Positions 37,624 to 47,447 of a stretch of DNA of 64,000 nt are shown one piece after another. Position 1 is the first letter of the stretch, and every line of letters starts with the position of its first letter. Location: the NCBI GenBank assembly GCA_963726365.1, contig CAVSCI010000015.1:1-64000 (forward strand), written 5' to 3'. The DNA is from JAABQG01 sp963726365 (GTDB taxonomy: Bacteria; Pseudomonadota; Gammaproteobacteria; Burkholderiales; Burkholderiaceae_C). Made by a program: the position numbers and the translations under genes. The notes under the pieces are model-generated. The model saw only the letters and a program-made list of their open reading frames with translations. It was not told the DNA's origin and did no database searches.

Positions 37624-38466
37624 TCAGTTCGCGCCGGTTGCATCCGCCAACGTCGACAACGGCAGCCGGGAAACCTCCTGCAGCAGACGCGCCAGCTGCA
37701 GCCCGGCGGCTTCGATGACCAGGCGGCCTTTGTCGGCCGTGGCCGCCGCCGCGTTGCCCACCGCGCCGGCCGGGTTGTAGTCCTGCATCTGCCAGCCGAG
37801 CTTGGCGCTCCTGCCGTTGCCCAGGATCGGAAACGCTTCGGCGCGATCCTGCGACGTGGAGTGAAAGTCCCGCGCCTGCTGCGGGCGCACGAGCTCCGGG
37901 CGCAGCGCCAGCATCATGGAGGTCTCGATGTCGCCCGCGTGGATGCCGAAGCGCTGCTCGTCGGCGCCGAACAGCGCATTGGCGTCCCGACCCGCCGCAT
38001 CCACCATCGGCAGGTTGAACCAGCTCACGCTGTAGACCAGCATCGACAGACGTGCGCGCAGGTCGCGCGCCACCAGGTCCATCACGCTGACCTGTCCGCC
38101 ATGGGCATTGAACAACACCAGCTTTTTCACGCCGCCGGCCGCCACCGATTCGCCGATGTCGGTCCACAGCCGCAGGACGGTCTCGGCCTTCAGCGTCAGT
38201 GTCCCGGCAAAACCCGCGTGCTCCGGGCTGAACCCCACCGCCAGGGTGGGCAGGAACAGCGCCGGCAGATCCGCCGGCAGGTGCGGCAGTGCGGCGGCCA
38301 CGATGCCATTCACCAGATCGGTATCCACCGACAGTGGCAGGTGCGGCCCATGCTGTTCGGTCGCGGCCACCGGCAGCACCGCGACCGTGCGCGCAACATC
38401 AAGCTGCGCGAAATCGGTGGTCGCCAGGTCGGACCAGAAACGGGGGATCTTCGTCATGGATGGCAT
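37624..38466 (-). CDS. Creatininase family amidohydrolase
   Basis: A 280-residue creatininase-fold hydrolase. Metal ligands expected in ATEQHGPHLPLSVDTD and LFNAHGGQ, and GDIETSMMLALRPELV. The family includes creatininase, mycofactocin MftE and deformylase-like enzymes, so the substrate is open. A second in-frame ATG at 38457 may be the real start. Divergent from the AlaX gene with only 38 bp between. Confidence 0.88.
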   Translation of the reverse strand: MPSMTKIPRFWSDLATTDFAQLDVARTVAVLPVAATEQHGPHLPLSVDTDLVNGIVAAALPHLPADLPALFLPTLAVGFSPEHAGFAGTLTLKAETVLRLWTDIGESVAAGGVKKLVLFNAHGGQVSVMDLVARDLRARLSMLVYSVSWFNLPMVDAAGRDANALFGADEQRFGIHAGDIETSMMLALRPELVRPQQARDFHSTSQDRAEAFPILGNGRSAKLGWQMQDYNPAGAVGNAAAATADKGRLVIEAAGLQLARLLQEVSRLPLSTLADATGAN

Positions 38467-38504
38467 CTTAAGGCGCCCGGCGGCCCGCCGCTATCATTAC
38501 TTGC

Positions 38505-39272
38505 ATGACCCACGACCTCTTCCGCACCGACGCCTACCTCCACGAATGCACCGCCACCATCACGGCCCTGAGCGACCAGGGGATCGTGCTGGACCGCACC
38601 GTTTTCTACCCGCTGGGCGGCGGGCAGGCCGGCGACACGGGCGTGCTGGTGCTGGCGGACGGTCGCGAAATCCCGATTGCCGACACCCGCAAGGAAAAGG
38701 ACGCCGAAGGGCAGTTCACGAATAATATCTGCCACATTCCAGCGTCGAATGGCAATAGTTCGCTATCGATTCAGGACTTAGTCCGTCAGCATGGCCTGAA
38801 GGTCGGCGACACCGTGACGGCGCGCATCGACTGGGCGCGGCGCCACCGGCTGATGCGTTTTCATACCACCACCCACCTGCTGTGCCACATCGTGCCGCAG
38901 CTGGTCAACGGCTGCTCGATCACGCCCGACTACGCGCGGCTGGACTTCAACATGACCGACCCGCTGGACAAGGACGCGCTGAGCGCCGGCATCGCCGCGC
39001 TGGTCGCCGCCGCGCTGCCGGTGACGGTGGGCCGCATCACGGACGCCGAACTCGACGCCAATCCGGCGCTGGTCAAGAGCATGTCGGTCCAGCCGCCGCG
39101 CGGCAGCGGCACCATCCGCACGATCCGCATTGGTGAAACCGAACTGATCGACTTCCAGCCCTGCGGCGGCACGCATGTGGCCAACACGTCCGAGATCGGC
39201 GCGGTGGTGGTGACCAAGATCGAGAAGAAATCTGCCACCACCCGGCGCGTGGTGCTGGGGTTCGCGGAATGA
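38505..39272 (+). CDS. AlaX-type alanyl-tRNA editing hydrolase
   Basis: A 255-residue free-standing AlaRS editing domain that deacylates Ser- or Gly-tRNA-Ala. Zinc motif halves are HTTTH (about 120) and CGGTH (about 220), plus the N-terminal FYPLGGGQAGDTG. This is the AlaX-M size. Residues about 68-90 are an AT-rich insertion from repeat copy 6, between strands of the N-terminal part. Confidence 0.92.
   Translation: MTHDLFRTDAYLHECTATITALSDQGIVLDRTVFYPLGGGQAGDTGVLVLADGREIPIADTRKEKDAEGQFTNNICHIPASNGNSSLSIQDLVRQHGLKVGDTVTARIDWARRHRLMRFHTTTHLLCHIVPQLVNGCSITPDYARLDFNMTDPLDKDALSAGIAALVAAALPVTVGRITDAELDANPALVKSMSVQPPRGSGTIRTIRIGETELIDFQPCGGTHVANTSEIGAVVVTKIEKKSATTRRVVLGFAE
38718..38770 (-). repeat. 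TAGC-N17-CGCTGG element, copy 6 (in alaX)
   Basis: Reverse orientation to the gene: minus strand TAGC, 17 nt, CGCTGG. Translated in frame as the PASNGNSSLSI segment. Confidence 0.55.
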
Positions 39273-39386
39273 GAGGCGGGTCTGGGGTTGGGTGCTGTGA
39301 CGGGAGGCAGATTCAACAGACTTTTCGGGCTCTCGCAAGAAGACTGCCGGACAGGCACCACACCCGGAGCACAAGAAAGGGCTGCC

Positions 39387-40416
39387 TCAGCGCTTGATCT
39401 CGCAAGCTTTTGCTCTGCCCGGGTAGGGGTCATTGCCAAAATAGTTGCTGGCGCAGGACACGCCATTAGTGCCGTCGCGATAGACGTAACGACCTGCCGC
39501 GCCGTACCGCACCTGGGCGTAGCCGCCGAAGTTACAGCGCTCACCCTCCCTTGCGCATTGGCTCCAGCCAGACGAAGAACCACCATCGTTGTATTTGATC
39601 GCTTGCACCTCGCAATGCTTCGTGACGCCGCGGGCCGGGTCGCCAAAGACGCCCGAGTTGCACGGAATTTCTCCATTCACGTTCATGTGTCTTGAAGTTG
39701 CGGCCGTCACCGAAACGCACGACGCCATTGCCCTTCACGCGGCAGGTTCCACCCTCGGCGGCACAAAAGCGCCAGCCACTGTTGGATGCGCCGGAACCCC
39801 AACCGGCCCAGGAAGCCTGGGTGCTGTTCTCATAGCTTTGGCCGCCCGAGCGGCGCACCTCGCAAAACTTCGTCGCACCAGGCGTCGGGTCACCGAAGTC
39901 CGCGACATCGCAGCGCACGTTACCGTAGGCGGTACGGGTGACAAAACTGTTGCCCTGCCCAAAACGCACTTCGGTCCTGCCCTTGACCCGACAGATCTCG
40001 CCTTCGGCGGCGCAAAAGCTCCAGCCCTGCGCCGAGCCGGGGTTGTATCCGCTGCCATAGTTGCTGCCACCGTAATTGCCTGTACCGTAGTTGCCGCTCA
40101 CCCGAACCTGACAGCGCTTGGGCGCACCAGGGGCAGGGTCGCCAAAGGCGTCGTTGTCGCACTGCACATAGTTGGAGACCGTTCGGTTGCTCCAACGGCC
40201 ATCGGTCCCAAAACGCACCATGGCCCGGCCATTCACGCTGCAGGTCTGGCCTTCGACAGCGCAATTGCGCCAGCCGTCCTCGTTTTGGGATTGGTACTGG
40301 GTTGGGCGTTCGCGTTCAGCCTGCTGGTAAGCGCCATCACCCTGGGCGAACGCGGCAGGGACCGTGGAGGACAGGCACAGTGCCAGGACGGCGGAGATCA
40401 GGGAAACACGTCGCAT
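39387..40416 (-). CDS. Secreted protein with four tetracysteine repeats (frameshifted near 39690)
   Basis: About 340 residues. Sec signal at the start (MRRVSLISAVLALCLSSTVP, cleavage after AFA), then four tandem repeats of about 60 residues, each with the pattern GWxxCAxEGxxCxxxGxxxVRFG ... VxC ... FGDPxPGxxKxCxV and four cysteines. Repeats 1 and 2 are joined by a Gly/Tyr/Asn linker. A +1 shift near 39690 inside repeat 3 breaks the frame; the next frame gives the rest of repeat 3 and repeat 4 to a stop at 39387. Start ATG 40416 has GAGGAG upstream. I know no named family for it. Spacing suggests intra-repeat disulfides and an extracellular, perhaps carbohydrate-binding, role. Confidence 0.75.
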
Positions 40417-40567
40417 GGAGGAACTCCTCGTTTGGACAAGGATTGCATTGCGGCAATAAATTATTACTCCGTTTGCCGAAGGGTGACGCCACTTCGGGTG
40501 ATGCCCCCGGAAGCTCCCCGCTCGAGCCCCCCGGGCACTGGCGGACCATCCGTTGGCAAAATAGGTC

Positions 40568-40804
40568 ATGCGCATGGATATGGACCCCCACCCGTTTGAG
40601 CCCTTGCTGCCCTCCGACGCGCGCATCGAGCCGCTGCTGGCCAGGGCGCACGACCTCTCCAGACTGGCCATCCCACTGGCCGAGAGGCGACGCCCGGGGG
40701 TGCAGGGCGCACAAGCCCTGGGTACAGTCGAGGCGGCGCAGGCGCTGCGGTTTCTTTTTCCACGGCTTTGGCCCGAGGCGGAGGCGGATGCCGCCAACCG
40801 CTGA
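40568..40804 (+). CDS. Small hypothetical protein
   Basis: A 78-residue ORF (M-x-M-D-M at its start, so ATG 40568, 40574 or 40580 may be used) ending 12 bp before the YggU gene and probably co-transcribed with it. The sequence is acidic/alanine-rich with no motif I recognise. Its coding potential is supported by position and by low-complexity-free codon use; function unknown. Confidence 0.5.
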   Translation: MRMDMDPHPFEPLLPSDARIEPLLARAHDLSRLAIPLAERRRPGVQGAQALGTVEAAQALRFLFPRLWPEAEADAANR

Positions 40805-40816
40805 AAACTCCCAGCC

Positions 40817-41149
40817 ATGCAGCACCGCAACGTCACCGGGGACAGCTTCTTCTGCTGGGACGGCGACGTCCTGATCGTCAACATTCTGGGCAAACCGAGC
40901 GCCAGGCAGGACGCCATCGGCGAACCCCAGGGCAACCAGTTGAGGGTCAGCGTCAAGGCCAAGCCGGAGAACGGCAAGGCGACCGACTACATGGTGAAGT
41001 TCCTGGCCCCCTTGTTCGGCGTGCGGGTGGCCGACATCGAGGTGGTCTTTGGCCAGGAAAACGTGAACAAGCAGTTGCGCATCAAGGCGCCGACCCGTCT
41101 GCCAGCGGTGTTCAATCTGGGATCACTGCTGCCTGGCGCTGACCGGTAA
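40817..41149 (+). CDS. DUF167 (YggU family) protein
   Basis: A 110-residue YggU/DUF167 protein: VNILGKPSARQDAIGEPQGNQLRVSVKAKPENGKAT, and FGVRVADIEVVFGQENVNKQLRIK. The family is conserved and of unknown function. Its last 27 bp overlap the 3' end of the opposite-strand cfa gene. Confidence 0.88.
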   Translation: MQHRNVTGDSFFCWDGDVLIVNILGKPSARQDAIGEPQGNQLRVSVKAKPENGKATDYMVKFLAPLFGVRVADIEVVFGQENVNKQLRIKAPTRLPAVFNLGSLLPGADR

Positions 41150-42445
41150 CACGGCTGGTGCGGGCGCCGGGTGCTGCAGCGGCGGTATTTCCTGCGCATA
41201 CATCCAGCCACGCGACCACGGCTGCCCCTGGGCGCTGCCGCCAGCGCGCCGGCACAACACCTGGTAGAGCGAAATCTGGTCATGCTCGAAGGCCCACTGG
41301 CTGCCGATGAGGTAGAGCCGCCAGATGCGCCAGCGCTTTTCGCCGACCATGGCTTTGAGCATGTCGCTGCGGGCCTCGAAGGCCTGGCTCCACAGTCCGG
41401 TGGTGCGCGCGTAATGCCGGCGCAGGCCTTCCACGTCCACCGCCTCCAGGCCGCTCTCCTGCATCCTGGTGAGCACGGTGCCGATATGCGCCAGTTCGCC
41501 CTGCGGAAACACGTAGCGGTCGATGAAGCGGCCACCGCCATAGTGGGTTTCGCCGTCGTGGGCGTCGGTGGAGGTGATGCCATGGTTGATCACCCAGCCG
41601 TCATCGGCCAGCAGGCCGTGCAGCGTGCGGAAATACTCGCCCAGGTGCTTCAGTCCGACATGCTCGAACATGCCGACGCTGGCGATGCGATCGAATCGCC
41701 CGGTCACATCGCGGTAGTCCTGAAGGCGGATCTCGACGTGGTCCTGCAGCCCGGCCTGCCGCACGCGTTCGCGCGCCAGGTCGTACTGGTTCTGCGACAG
41801 CGTGATACCCACGCAGCGCGCGCCGAAGTGCGAGGCCGCGCGCATGACCAGCGCGCCCCAGCCGCAGCCGATGTCCAGCAGGCGCTGCCCCGGCGCAAGT
41901 TGCAGCTTGGTCAGGATGTGGTCGATCTTCTTGCGCTGCGCCAGCGCCAGCGACTCGTCGCCGTTCTCGAAATAGGCGCAGGAATACACCATGTCCGGGT
42001 CCAGCCACGCCGCGTAGAAGTCGTTGGACAGGTCGTAGTGGTACTGGATGGCGTCGCGGTCGGTGTCCTTGCTGTGCTGCGTGGCATGCGCGATGCGCTG
42101 CATCATCCGGGCAAGAGGCCCCGGCTGGTGACTGGCCGCGTCGGACACGCCGGCGGCGGCCAGTTTCCATGCCACGTCGATCAGGTCGGGCGCGCTGCCA
42201 TCAAGGTCGATATGTCCCTCCACATAGGCCTCGCCCAGCGTCTCCAGGCTGGGCGACAGCAGGGCCGGCAAGGCGGACGGGTGGCGGATATGGATCGCCA
42301 CGCGTGGCGGCTCGGTCTTGCCCAGCCGGATGGCTGCCGCCGGACTGTCGCCCCAGCGCAGCAACAGCGGCAAGTCCGCCTGCGTACGCAGACGCTCGGC
42401 CCAGGGCGTCAGGGCTGAATTCAGTGCGGTATCGATACCCAGCAT
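41123..42445 (-). CDS. cfa: Cyclopropane-fatty-acyl-phospholipid synthase family methyltransferase
   Basis: A 440-residue SAM-dependent enzyme that modifies membrane lipid double bonds. SAM site LLDIGCGWGALVMRAA; family blocks QYHYDLSNDFYAAWLDPDMVYSCAYF and FDRIASVGMFEHVGLKHL. Start ATG 42445 (MLGIDTALNS) with GAGGAGG about 10 nt before it; a TTG at 42514 is unlikely. A monocistronic unit with its 3' end overlapping YggU. Confidence 0.92.
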   Translation of the reverse strand: MLGIDTALNSALTPWAERLRTQADLPLLLRWGDSPAAAIRLGKTEPPRVAIHIRHPSALPALLSPSLETLGEAYVEGHIDLDGSAPDLIDVAWKLAAAGVSDAASHQPGPLARMMQRIAHATQHSKDTDRDAIQYHYDLSNDFYAAWLDPDMVYSCAYFENGDESLALAQRKKIDHILTKLQLAPGQRLLDIGCGWGALVMRAASHFGARCVGITLSQNQYDLARERVRQAGLQDHVEIRLQDYRDVTGRFDRIASVGMFEHVGLKHLGEYFRTLHGLLADDGWVINHGITSTDAHDGETHYGGGRFIDRYVFPQGELAHIGTVLTRMQESGLEAVDVEGLRRHYARTTGLWSQAFEARSDMLKAMVGEKRWRIWRLYLIGSQWAFEHDQISLYQVLCRRAGGSAQGQPWSRGWMYAQEIPPLQHPAPAPAVLPVSARQQ

Positions 42446-42649
42446 GGCGGACACCCTCCTCAAACAGGCCACGAAGGTAGCAACAATGGTTGGTGCGCCC
42501 TTGCGGTTTGTCAAGTTGCGCCCCTCTGAAGCGGCGAAGGCCCGCCTGATCGGGGGTGCCCACCCGGCGCTGACCGGTGTTGGCTATAGTCCACAGGGAA
42601 CCAATTGCGCGACCCCGCACTCCCATTGCCTCAGCTCCCCGACCCGCCC

Positions 42650-44851
42650 ATGAATCGCCCCCGCTCGCCCCGCTTCGCTCCGTTTGCTTTATTTTTGATA
42701 GCAAACTTTGTAATTCCGACGCTGGGCTGGGCTCAAAATTCATCGAAAAACGTGGTCACCACGCCCCAGGTGCGCGCCGAAATCCTGGCGCACGCACCCC
42801 AGGGCGTGCCGGTGGGCCAGCCTGAAGCCGCCGCGCAAAAGCAGCCGGTCTGGGTCGGCCTGCAGCTCACGCACAAGCCCGAATGGCACACCTACTGGAA
42901 GAATTCCGGCGATTCCGGCTTGCCGACCTCGCTGGAATGGACGCTGCCGCCGGGGGTCATTGCAGGTGATATCGCCTGGCCGCTGCCGAAAAAGATCCCG
43001 ATCGGCAACCTGGCCAACTATGGCTACGAGGGCACGGTCCTGCTGCCGGTGCCGCTGACGATCACGCCCGACTTCAAGCCGCCGCTGACCGGCAATACGC
43101 TGGACGTCAAGCTCAAGGCGTCCTGGCTGGTGTGCCGCCAGGAGTGCATCCCCGAAGAGGGCGAGTTTGCGATCCAGATCCCGCTCAAGGGCTCCACCGC
43201 GATCAACGGCGCGGCCTTCGATGCGGCGTTCAAGGCGCAGCCCCGGCCCGTCATGGGCAGCGTCGGGGGGGTGCTGCCGGACAGCCAGATACAGATCGAC
43301 GGCAAGCTGCTGCGGTTCAGCGTGCAGGGCCTGCCGGTGGAACTGCGCGGCAAGGCGCTGGACGTCTTCCCTGAAACGCCCGAGGTGATCGAGACCGCCG
43401 CAACGCCCAAACAGGCCTGGAGCGGCGCGGAGTGGACCGCCAGCATCCCGCTGGCGGCGCAGCGCCTGAACAGCCCGTCGGTGATGCCGGTGGTGCTGGC
43501 GTCCAACGGCCAGGGCTGGCGTGCCGAACTCAAGGTGCTGGGCGAATGGCCCAAGGTCACCCCCGGTGCCGGCGCGTCGCCCGCACTGGAGGCTGGGAGC
43601 AAAGCCAATGCCGCAGGCGCCACCCCGGGTGCGCCGCCTTCCGGTGCCTCGCTCACGCTGTGGGCCGCGCTGCTGGGCGCGCTGCTCGGCGGGCTGATCC
43701 TGAACCTCATGCCCTGCGTGTTTCCGGTGCTGGCGATCAAGGTGGTCGGCTTCACGCGGCACACCGACGACCAGCGCGCCCACCGCATCAGCGGGCTGGC
43801 CTACACCGCCGGCGTCATCACCTCGTTCGTGGCGCTGGGCGCCCTGCTGCTGGCGCTGCGCGCGGCCGGCGAAAGCCTGGGCTGGGGCTTCCAGCTGCAA
43901 AGCCCCGGTGTGGTGGCCGCGCTGGCGGCGCTGTTCACCCTGATCGGGCTGAATCTGGCGGGGCTGTTCGAGTTCGGCAGCTTCCTGCCGTCCGGCGTGG
44001 CCACTTTGCAGGCGAAGCACCCGGTGGTCGATTCGTTCCTGACCGGCATGCTGGCCGTGGCCGTGGCTTCGCCCTGCACTGCACCGTTCATGGGCGCCTC
44101 GCTGGGCCTCGCTGTCGGCCTGCCGGCGGGGCAGGCGCTGGCCGTGTTCGCCGCCATCGGCCTGGGCCTGGCACTGCCCTACCTGGCGGCCAGCTTCGTG
44201 CCGGCCGTGGCCCGCGCGCTGCCGCGACCCGGCGCCTGGATGGACACCTTCCGCCGCCTGATGGCCTTCCCGATGTTCGCCACCGTGGTCTGGCTGGTCT
44301 GGGTGCTGGGCCAGCAGACCGGCATCGACGGCGCCGGCGCCTTGCTGGCGCTGCTGGTCAGCGGCGCCTTCGTGGTCTGGGCGCTGACGCTGCAGGGCCG
44401 CGCCCGCACCGTGTTTGCTACGCTATCCATAGCAGGCTTCGCCCTGCTGATGCTGGGGATTGGCCCAAATGTCGTGAAATTTTCCGATTCCACCCCGGCC
44501 GCGAGCATCGCCGGGCACTGGCAGCCCTGGACACCGGGCAAAGTGGATCAACTGGTCGCCAGCGGCCAGCCGGTGTTTGTCGATTTCACTGCCGCCTGGT
44601 GCGTGACCTGCCAGTACAACAAGAAGACCACGCTGGGCGACGCCGCCGTGCTGGCCGACTTCGCGGCGAGGAAGGTGCAATTGCTGCGCGCCGACTGGAC
44701 CCGCCGCGACCCGGCCATCACCGCCGCGCTGAGCGCCCTGGGCCGCAATGGGGTGCCTGTGTACGTGCTGTATCAGCCCGGGCACCCGCCCCGCGTGCTG
44801 TCGGAGATCCTGAGCGTGGACGAGGTGCGTTCGGCACTGGCCGCGCTCTGA
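42650..44851 (+). CDS. DsbD/ScsB-type thiol:disulfide interchange protein
   Basis: A 733-residue inner-membrane reductase that moves electrons from cytoplasmic thioredoxin to periplasmic partners. Signal peptide, N-terminal periplasmic domain with C162-x3-C166 (SWLVCRQECIPEEG), eight-helix domain with MPC (about 356) and SPC (about 475) cysteines, and C-terminal thioredoxin domain with WCVTC (C650, C653). Start ATG 42650. Two repeat elements are embedded: copy 7 forms much of the signal-peptide core and copy 8 lies between the membrane and thioredoxin domains. Confidence 0.93.
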   Translation: MNRPRSPRFAPFALFLIANFVIPTLGWAQNSSKNVVTTPQVRAEILAHAPQGVPVGQPEAAAQKQPVWVGLQLTHKPEWHTYWKNSGDSGLPTSLEWTLPPGVIAGDIAWPLPKKIPIGNLANYGYEGTVLLPVPLTITPDFKPPLTGNTLDVKLKASWLVCRQECIPEEGEFAIQIPLKGSTAINGAAFDAAFKAQPRPVMGSVGGVLPDSQIQIDGKLLRFSVQGLPVELRGKALDVFPETPEVIETAATPKQAWSGAEWTASIPLAAQRLNSPSVMPVVLASNGQGWRAELKVLGEWPKVTPGAGASPALEAGSKANAAGATPGAPPSGASLTLWAALLGALLGGLILNLMPCVFPVLAIKVVGFTRHTDDQRAHRISGLAYTAGVITSFVALGALLLALRAAGESLGWGFQLQSPGVVAALAALFTLIGLNLAGLFEFGSFLPSGVATLQAKHPVVDSFLTGMLAVAVASPCTAPFMGASLGLAVGLPAGQALAVFAAIGLGLALPYLAASFVPAVARALPRPGAWMDTFRRLMAFPMFATVVWLVWVLGQQTGIDGAGALLALLVSGAFVVWALTLQGRARTVFATLSIAGFALLMLGIGPNVVKFSDSTPAASIAGHWQPWTPGKVDQLVASGQPVFVDFTAAWCVTCQYNKKTTLGDAAVLADFAARKVQLLRADWTRRDPAITAALSALGRNGVPVYVLYQPGHPPRVLSEILSVDEVRSALAAL
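42691..42745 (+). repeat. TAGC-N17-CGCTGG element, copy 7 (in dsbD signal peptide)
   Basis: GATAGCAAAC, CGCTGG 17 nt after TAGC, then AAAATTC. Read as I-A-N ... T-L-G, the same frame as copies 1, 3, 8 and 9. Confidence 0.55.
44415..44485 (+). repeat. TAGC-N17-CGCTGG element, copy 8 (in dsbD linker)
   Basis: GCTATCCATAGC, 17 nt, TGCTGG (one change), then an AT-rich tail ending GAAATTTTCC. Same coding frame (I-A-G ... M-L-G) as the other forward copies. Confidence 0.5.
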
Positions 44852-44895
44852 AACAGGTCATTTTGGTTCTGGTCTGATTGAGAGGAGCAAGCATC

Positions 44896-45510
44896 ATGCA
44901 ACGTCGTTCATTCCTGAGCGCTGCCGCTGCAGCCGCCATTCTCGCGCCCCACTACGCCGTGGCCGCGCCCGCGGCCGTGGGCCAGAGCGCGCCCGGCTTC
45001 ACGCTGACGGACACCGCCGGCAAGCCGGTGCGCCTGGCCGATTTCAAGGGCAAGACCGTCGTGCTGGAATGGAACAACCCCGGCTGCCCCTTCGTGCGCA
45101 AGCACTACCAGGGCAACATGCAGGCGCTGCAGAAGGAAGCCGCGGCGCAGGGCGTGGTCTGGCTGGCCATCAACTCCACCGAGCCCGCCAGTGGCGACTA
45201 CCTGAGCCCGGCGCAGCTGGCGCGCTGGATGCAGGACAAGCAGGCCGCGCCCACCGCGACCCTGATGGACGAGGACGGCGTCGTGGGCAAAGCCTACGGG
45301 GCGCGCGTCACGCCGCACATGTACATCGTCGACGCCCAGGGGCTGCTGGTCTACGCCGGCGGCATCGACAGCATCCCGACAGCCCGCGTGGACGACATCG
45401 CCAAAGCCACCAACCATGTGCGCCAGGCGCTGGCCGAGATCAAGGCCGGCAAGCCGGTGTCGGTCGCGGCGACGCCGCCCTACGGCTGCACCGTCAAATA
45501 CAAGACCTGA
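44896..45510 (+). CDS. Periplasmic peroxiredoxin/redoxin-domain protein
   Basis: A 204-residue thioredoxin-fold protein with a Tat-like N-terminus (MQRRSFLSAAAAAAILAP) and AVA cleavage region. It has the redoxin motif GFTLTDTAGKPVRLADFKGKTVVLEWNNPGCPFVRKHY: a peroxidatic-type Cys, no CxxC. A C-terminal YGCTVKYK gives one more Cys. GAGAGGAGC precedes ATG 44896. It follows dsbD by 44 bp, so DsbD is probably its reductant. Confidence 0.88.
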   Translation: MQRRSFLSAAAAAAILAPHYAVAAPAAVGQSAPGFTLTDTAGKPVRLADFKGKTVVLEWNNPGCPFVRKHYQGNMQALQKEAAAQGVVWLAINSTEPASGDYLSPAQLARWMQDKQAAPTATLMDEDGVVGKAYGARVTPHMYIVDAQGLLVYAGGIDSIPTARVDDIAKATNHVRQALAEIKAGKPVSVAATPPYGCTVKYKT

Positions 45511-45551
45511 GCGCGTTTCCTGCCGACCCGGCCCTGCGTACACTGCAGTCC

Positions 45552-46067
45552 ATGAGCCGCACCCCCGACACCATCAGCACCCTGCGCGACGTCCTGCACC
45601 GCTGCCGCACGCTCGCGGTGGTGGGCCTGTCGCCGCAGTGGCACCGCCCGAGCTACTTCGCCGCCAAATACATGCAGTCACACGGCTACCGCATCGTGCC
45701 GGTGAACCCGCTGGTGGCCCGTGAGGGCGGCAGCATCCTGGGCGAACGCTGCTTTGCCAGCGTGGTCGAGGCCGCGCAGGCGATTGCGGCGCAGGGCGGG
45801 CACATCGACATGGTGGACTGCTTTCGCAAGAGCGAGGACATCCCGCCTTTGGCCGAGGAGGCCGTCGCCATCGGCGCGCGCTGCCTGTGGCTGCAACTCG
45901 GCGTGACGAACGAAGAAGCGGCCGAGCGCGCCGAGGCCGCCGGCCTGCAGGTGATCCAGAACCGCTGCGTGAAGATCGAGCACGCGCGCCTGTTCGGCGG
46001 GCTGGGCTGGGCCGGCGTGAACACCCGCGTGATCTCGGCCAAGCGGCCGCAGCAACTGCCGTATTGA
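45552..46067 (+). CDS. CoA-binding domain protein (paralogue A)
   Basis: A 171-residue Rossmann CoA-binding protein: LAVVGLSPQWHRPSYFAAKYMQSHGYRIVPVNPL, VDCFRKSEDIPPLAEEAVAIGARCLWLQLGV and GLQVIQNRCVKIEHARL. This is the succinyl-CoA-ligase-like half alone; such proteins are common and unassigned. It precedes the O-acetylhomoserine sulfhydrylase gene, and a paralogue follows that gene. Confidence 0.9.
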   Translation: MSRTPDTISTLRDVLHRCRTLAVVGLSPQWHRPSYFAAKYMQSHGYRIVPVNPLVAREGGSILGERCFASVVEAAQAIAAQGGHIDMVDCFRKSEDIPPLAEEAVAIGARCLWLQLGVTNEEAAERAEAAGLQVIQNRCVKIEHARLFGGLGWAGVNTRVISAKRPQQLPY

Positions 46068-46082
46068 TTGAGGGCGCGACCC

Positions 46083-47409
46083 ATGAGCCAAGCACCCAAG
46101 ACCGGCGACCGCGATTACGGCTTTCGCCACCCGTGCCATCCACGCCGGCGCCATCCCCGACCCGGTGACCGGCGCGCGCGCCACGCCCATCCACCAGACC
46201 ACCAGCTTCGTGTTCGACAGCGCCGAGCACGCGGCCAGCCTGTTCAACCTGCAGACTTTCGGCAACGTCTACAGCCGCATCAGCAACCCGACGGTGGCGG
46301 TGTTCGAGGAGCGCGTGGCGTCGCCTGGAAAACGCGCGTGCCGCCCTGGCCTGCGCCAGCGGCATGGCGGCGCAGATGACGGCGCTGCTGGCCATCCTGA
46401 AGGCCGGCGACCACATCGTGGCGGCCAGCACGCTGTATGGCGGCACCGTGGGGCAGCTCGGCATCGGCTTCTCGCGCCTGGGTATCGAGACCACGTTCGT
46501 CGATCCGTCCGACGTGGAGAACTTCGCGCGCGCCATGCGCCCGAACACCCGCGCCGTCTATGGCGAAACGATTGGCAACCCGCTGGTCAACGTGCTCGAC
46601 ATCGCGGCGGTGGCCGACGTGGCGCACGCGCACGGCGTGCCGCTGGTCATCGACAACACGGTCGCCAGCCCGTACCTGTGCAACCCCTGCGACCTCGGCG
46701 CCGACATCGTGGTGCACAGCGCCACCAAGTACCTGGGCGGCCACGGCACCACCATGGGCGGCGTGGTGGTCGAAGGCGGCAAATTCCCCTGGGACAACGG
46801 CAAGTTCCCCGAGATGGTGGAGCCCAGCCGCGCCTACCACGGCGTGAAGTTCTACGAGACCTTCGGCGACTTCGGCTACACCATGAAGGCGCGCATGGAG
46901 GTCAACCGCACTTTCGGCGCCGTGCTGTCGCCCATGAGCGCCTGGCAACTGCTGCAAGGCACCGAGACGCTGCACCTGCGCATGCGCGAGCACTGCCGCA
47001 ACGCGCTGAAGGTCGCCCAGTTCCTGCAACAGCCACCCGAAAGTGCGCTGGGTCAATTACCCGGGCCTGCCGGACTCGAAGTATTTCGAGCTGGCGAAGA
47101 AGCAGTTCCGCGCCGTCGATGGCCAACCCGGCGCCTCGGGCATCCTGACCTTCGGCATCGAAGGCGGCGCGCAGGCCGGCGAGCGCTTCATCGACGCCTG
47201 CGAGTTCCTGAGCCACCTGGCCAACATCGGCGACGCCAAGACGCTGGTGATCCACCCTGCCTCCACCACGCACCGCCAGCTCAACGACGAGGAACTGCAA
47301 AAGGCCGGCGTCAGCGCCGACATGGTGCGCCTGTCGCGTGGGCATCGAGGACGTGAACGACATCCTGTGGGACATCGAGCAGGCCCTGGAGCGCGCCACG
47401 CGCGCCTGA
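46083..47409 (+). CDS. O-acetylhomoserine sulfhydrylase-type PLP enzyme (four frameshifts)
   Basis: Cys/Met-metabolism PLP enzyme that makes homocysteine from O-acetylhomoserine and sulfide. About 440 residues in homologues; here the frame changes +1 near 46125, 46325, 47035 and 47340. In the right frames one reads TPIHQTTSFVFDSAEHAASL, YSRISNPTVAVFEERVAS, then LENARAALACASGMAAQMTALL, PLVIDNTVASPYLC, PLP-lysine VHSATKYLGGHGT, and at the end GIEDVNDILWDIEQAL. Each break fits one extra C or A in a GC-rich context, so sequencing error is more likely than decay. Start ATG 46083. Confidence 0.85.
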
Positions 47410-47447
47410 CTGAACCAAGCCGAGTATCCGCACCGCTTCGCCCGACC

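Noticed and set aside
46083..47409. Sulfhydrylase gene as a true pseudogene
   Set aside because: All four breaks fit single-base insertions and every catalytic motif is intact, so sequencing error is simpler.
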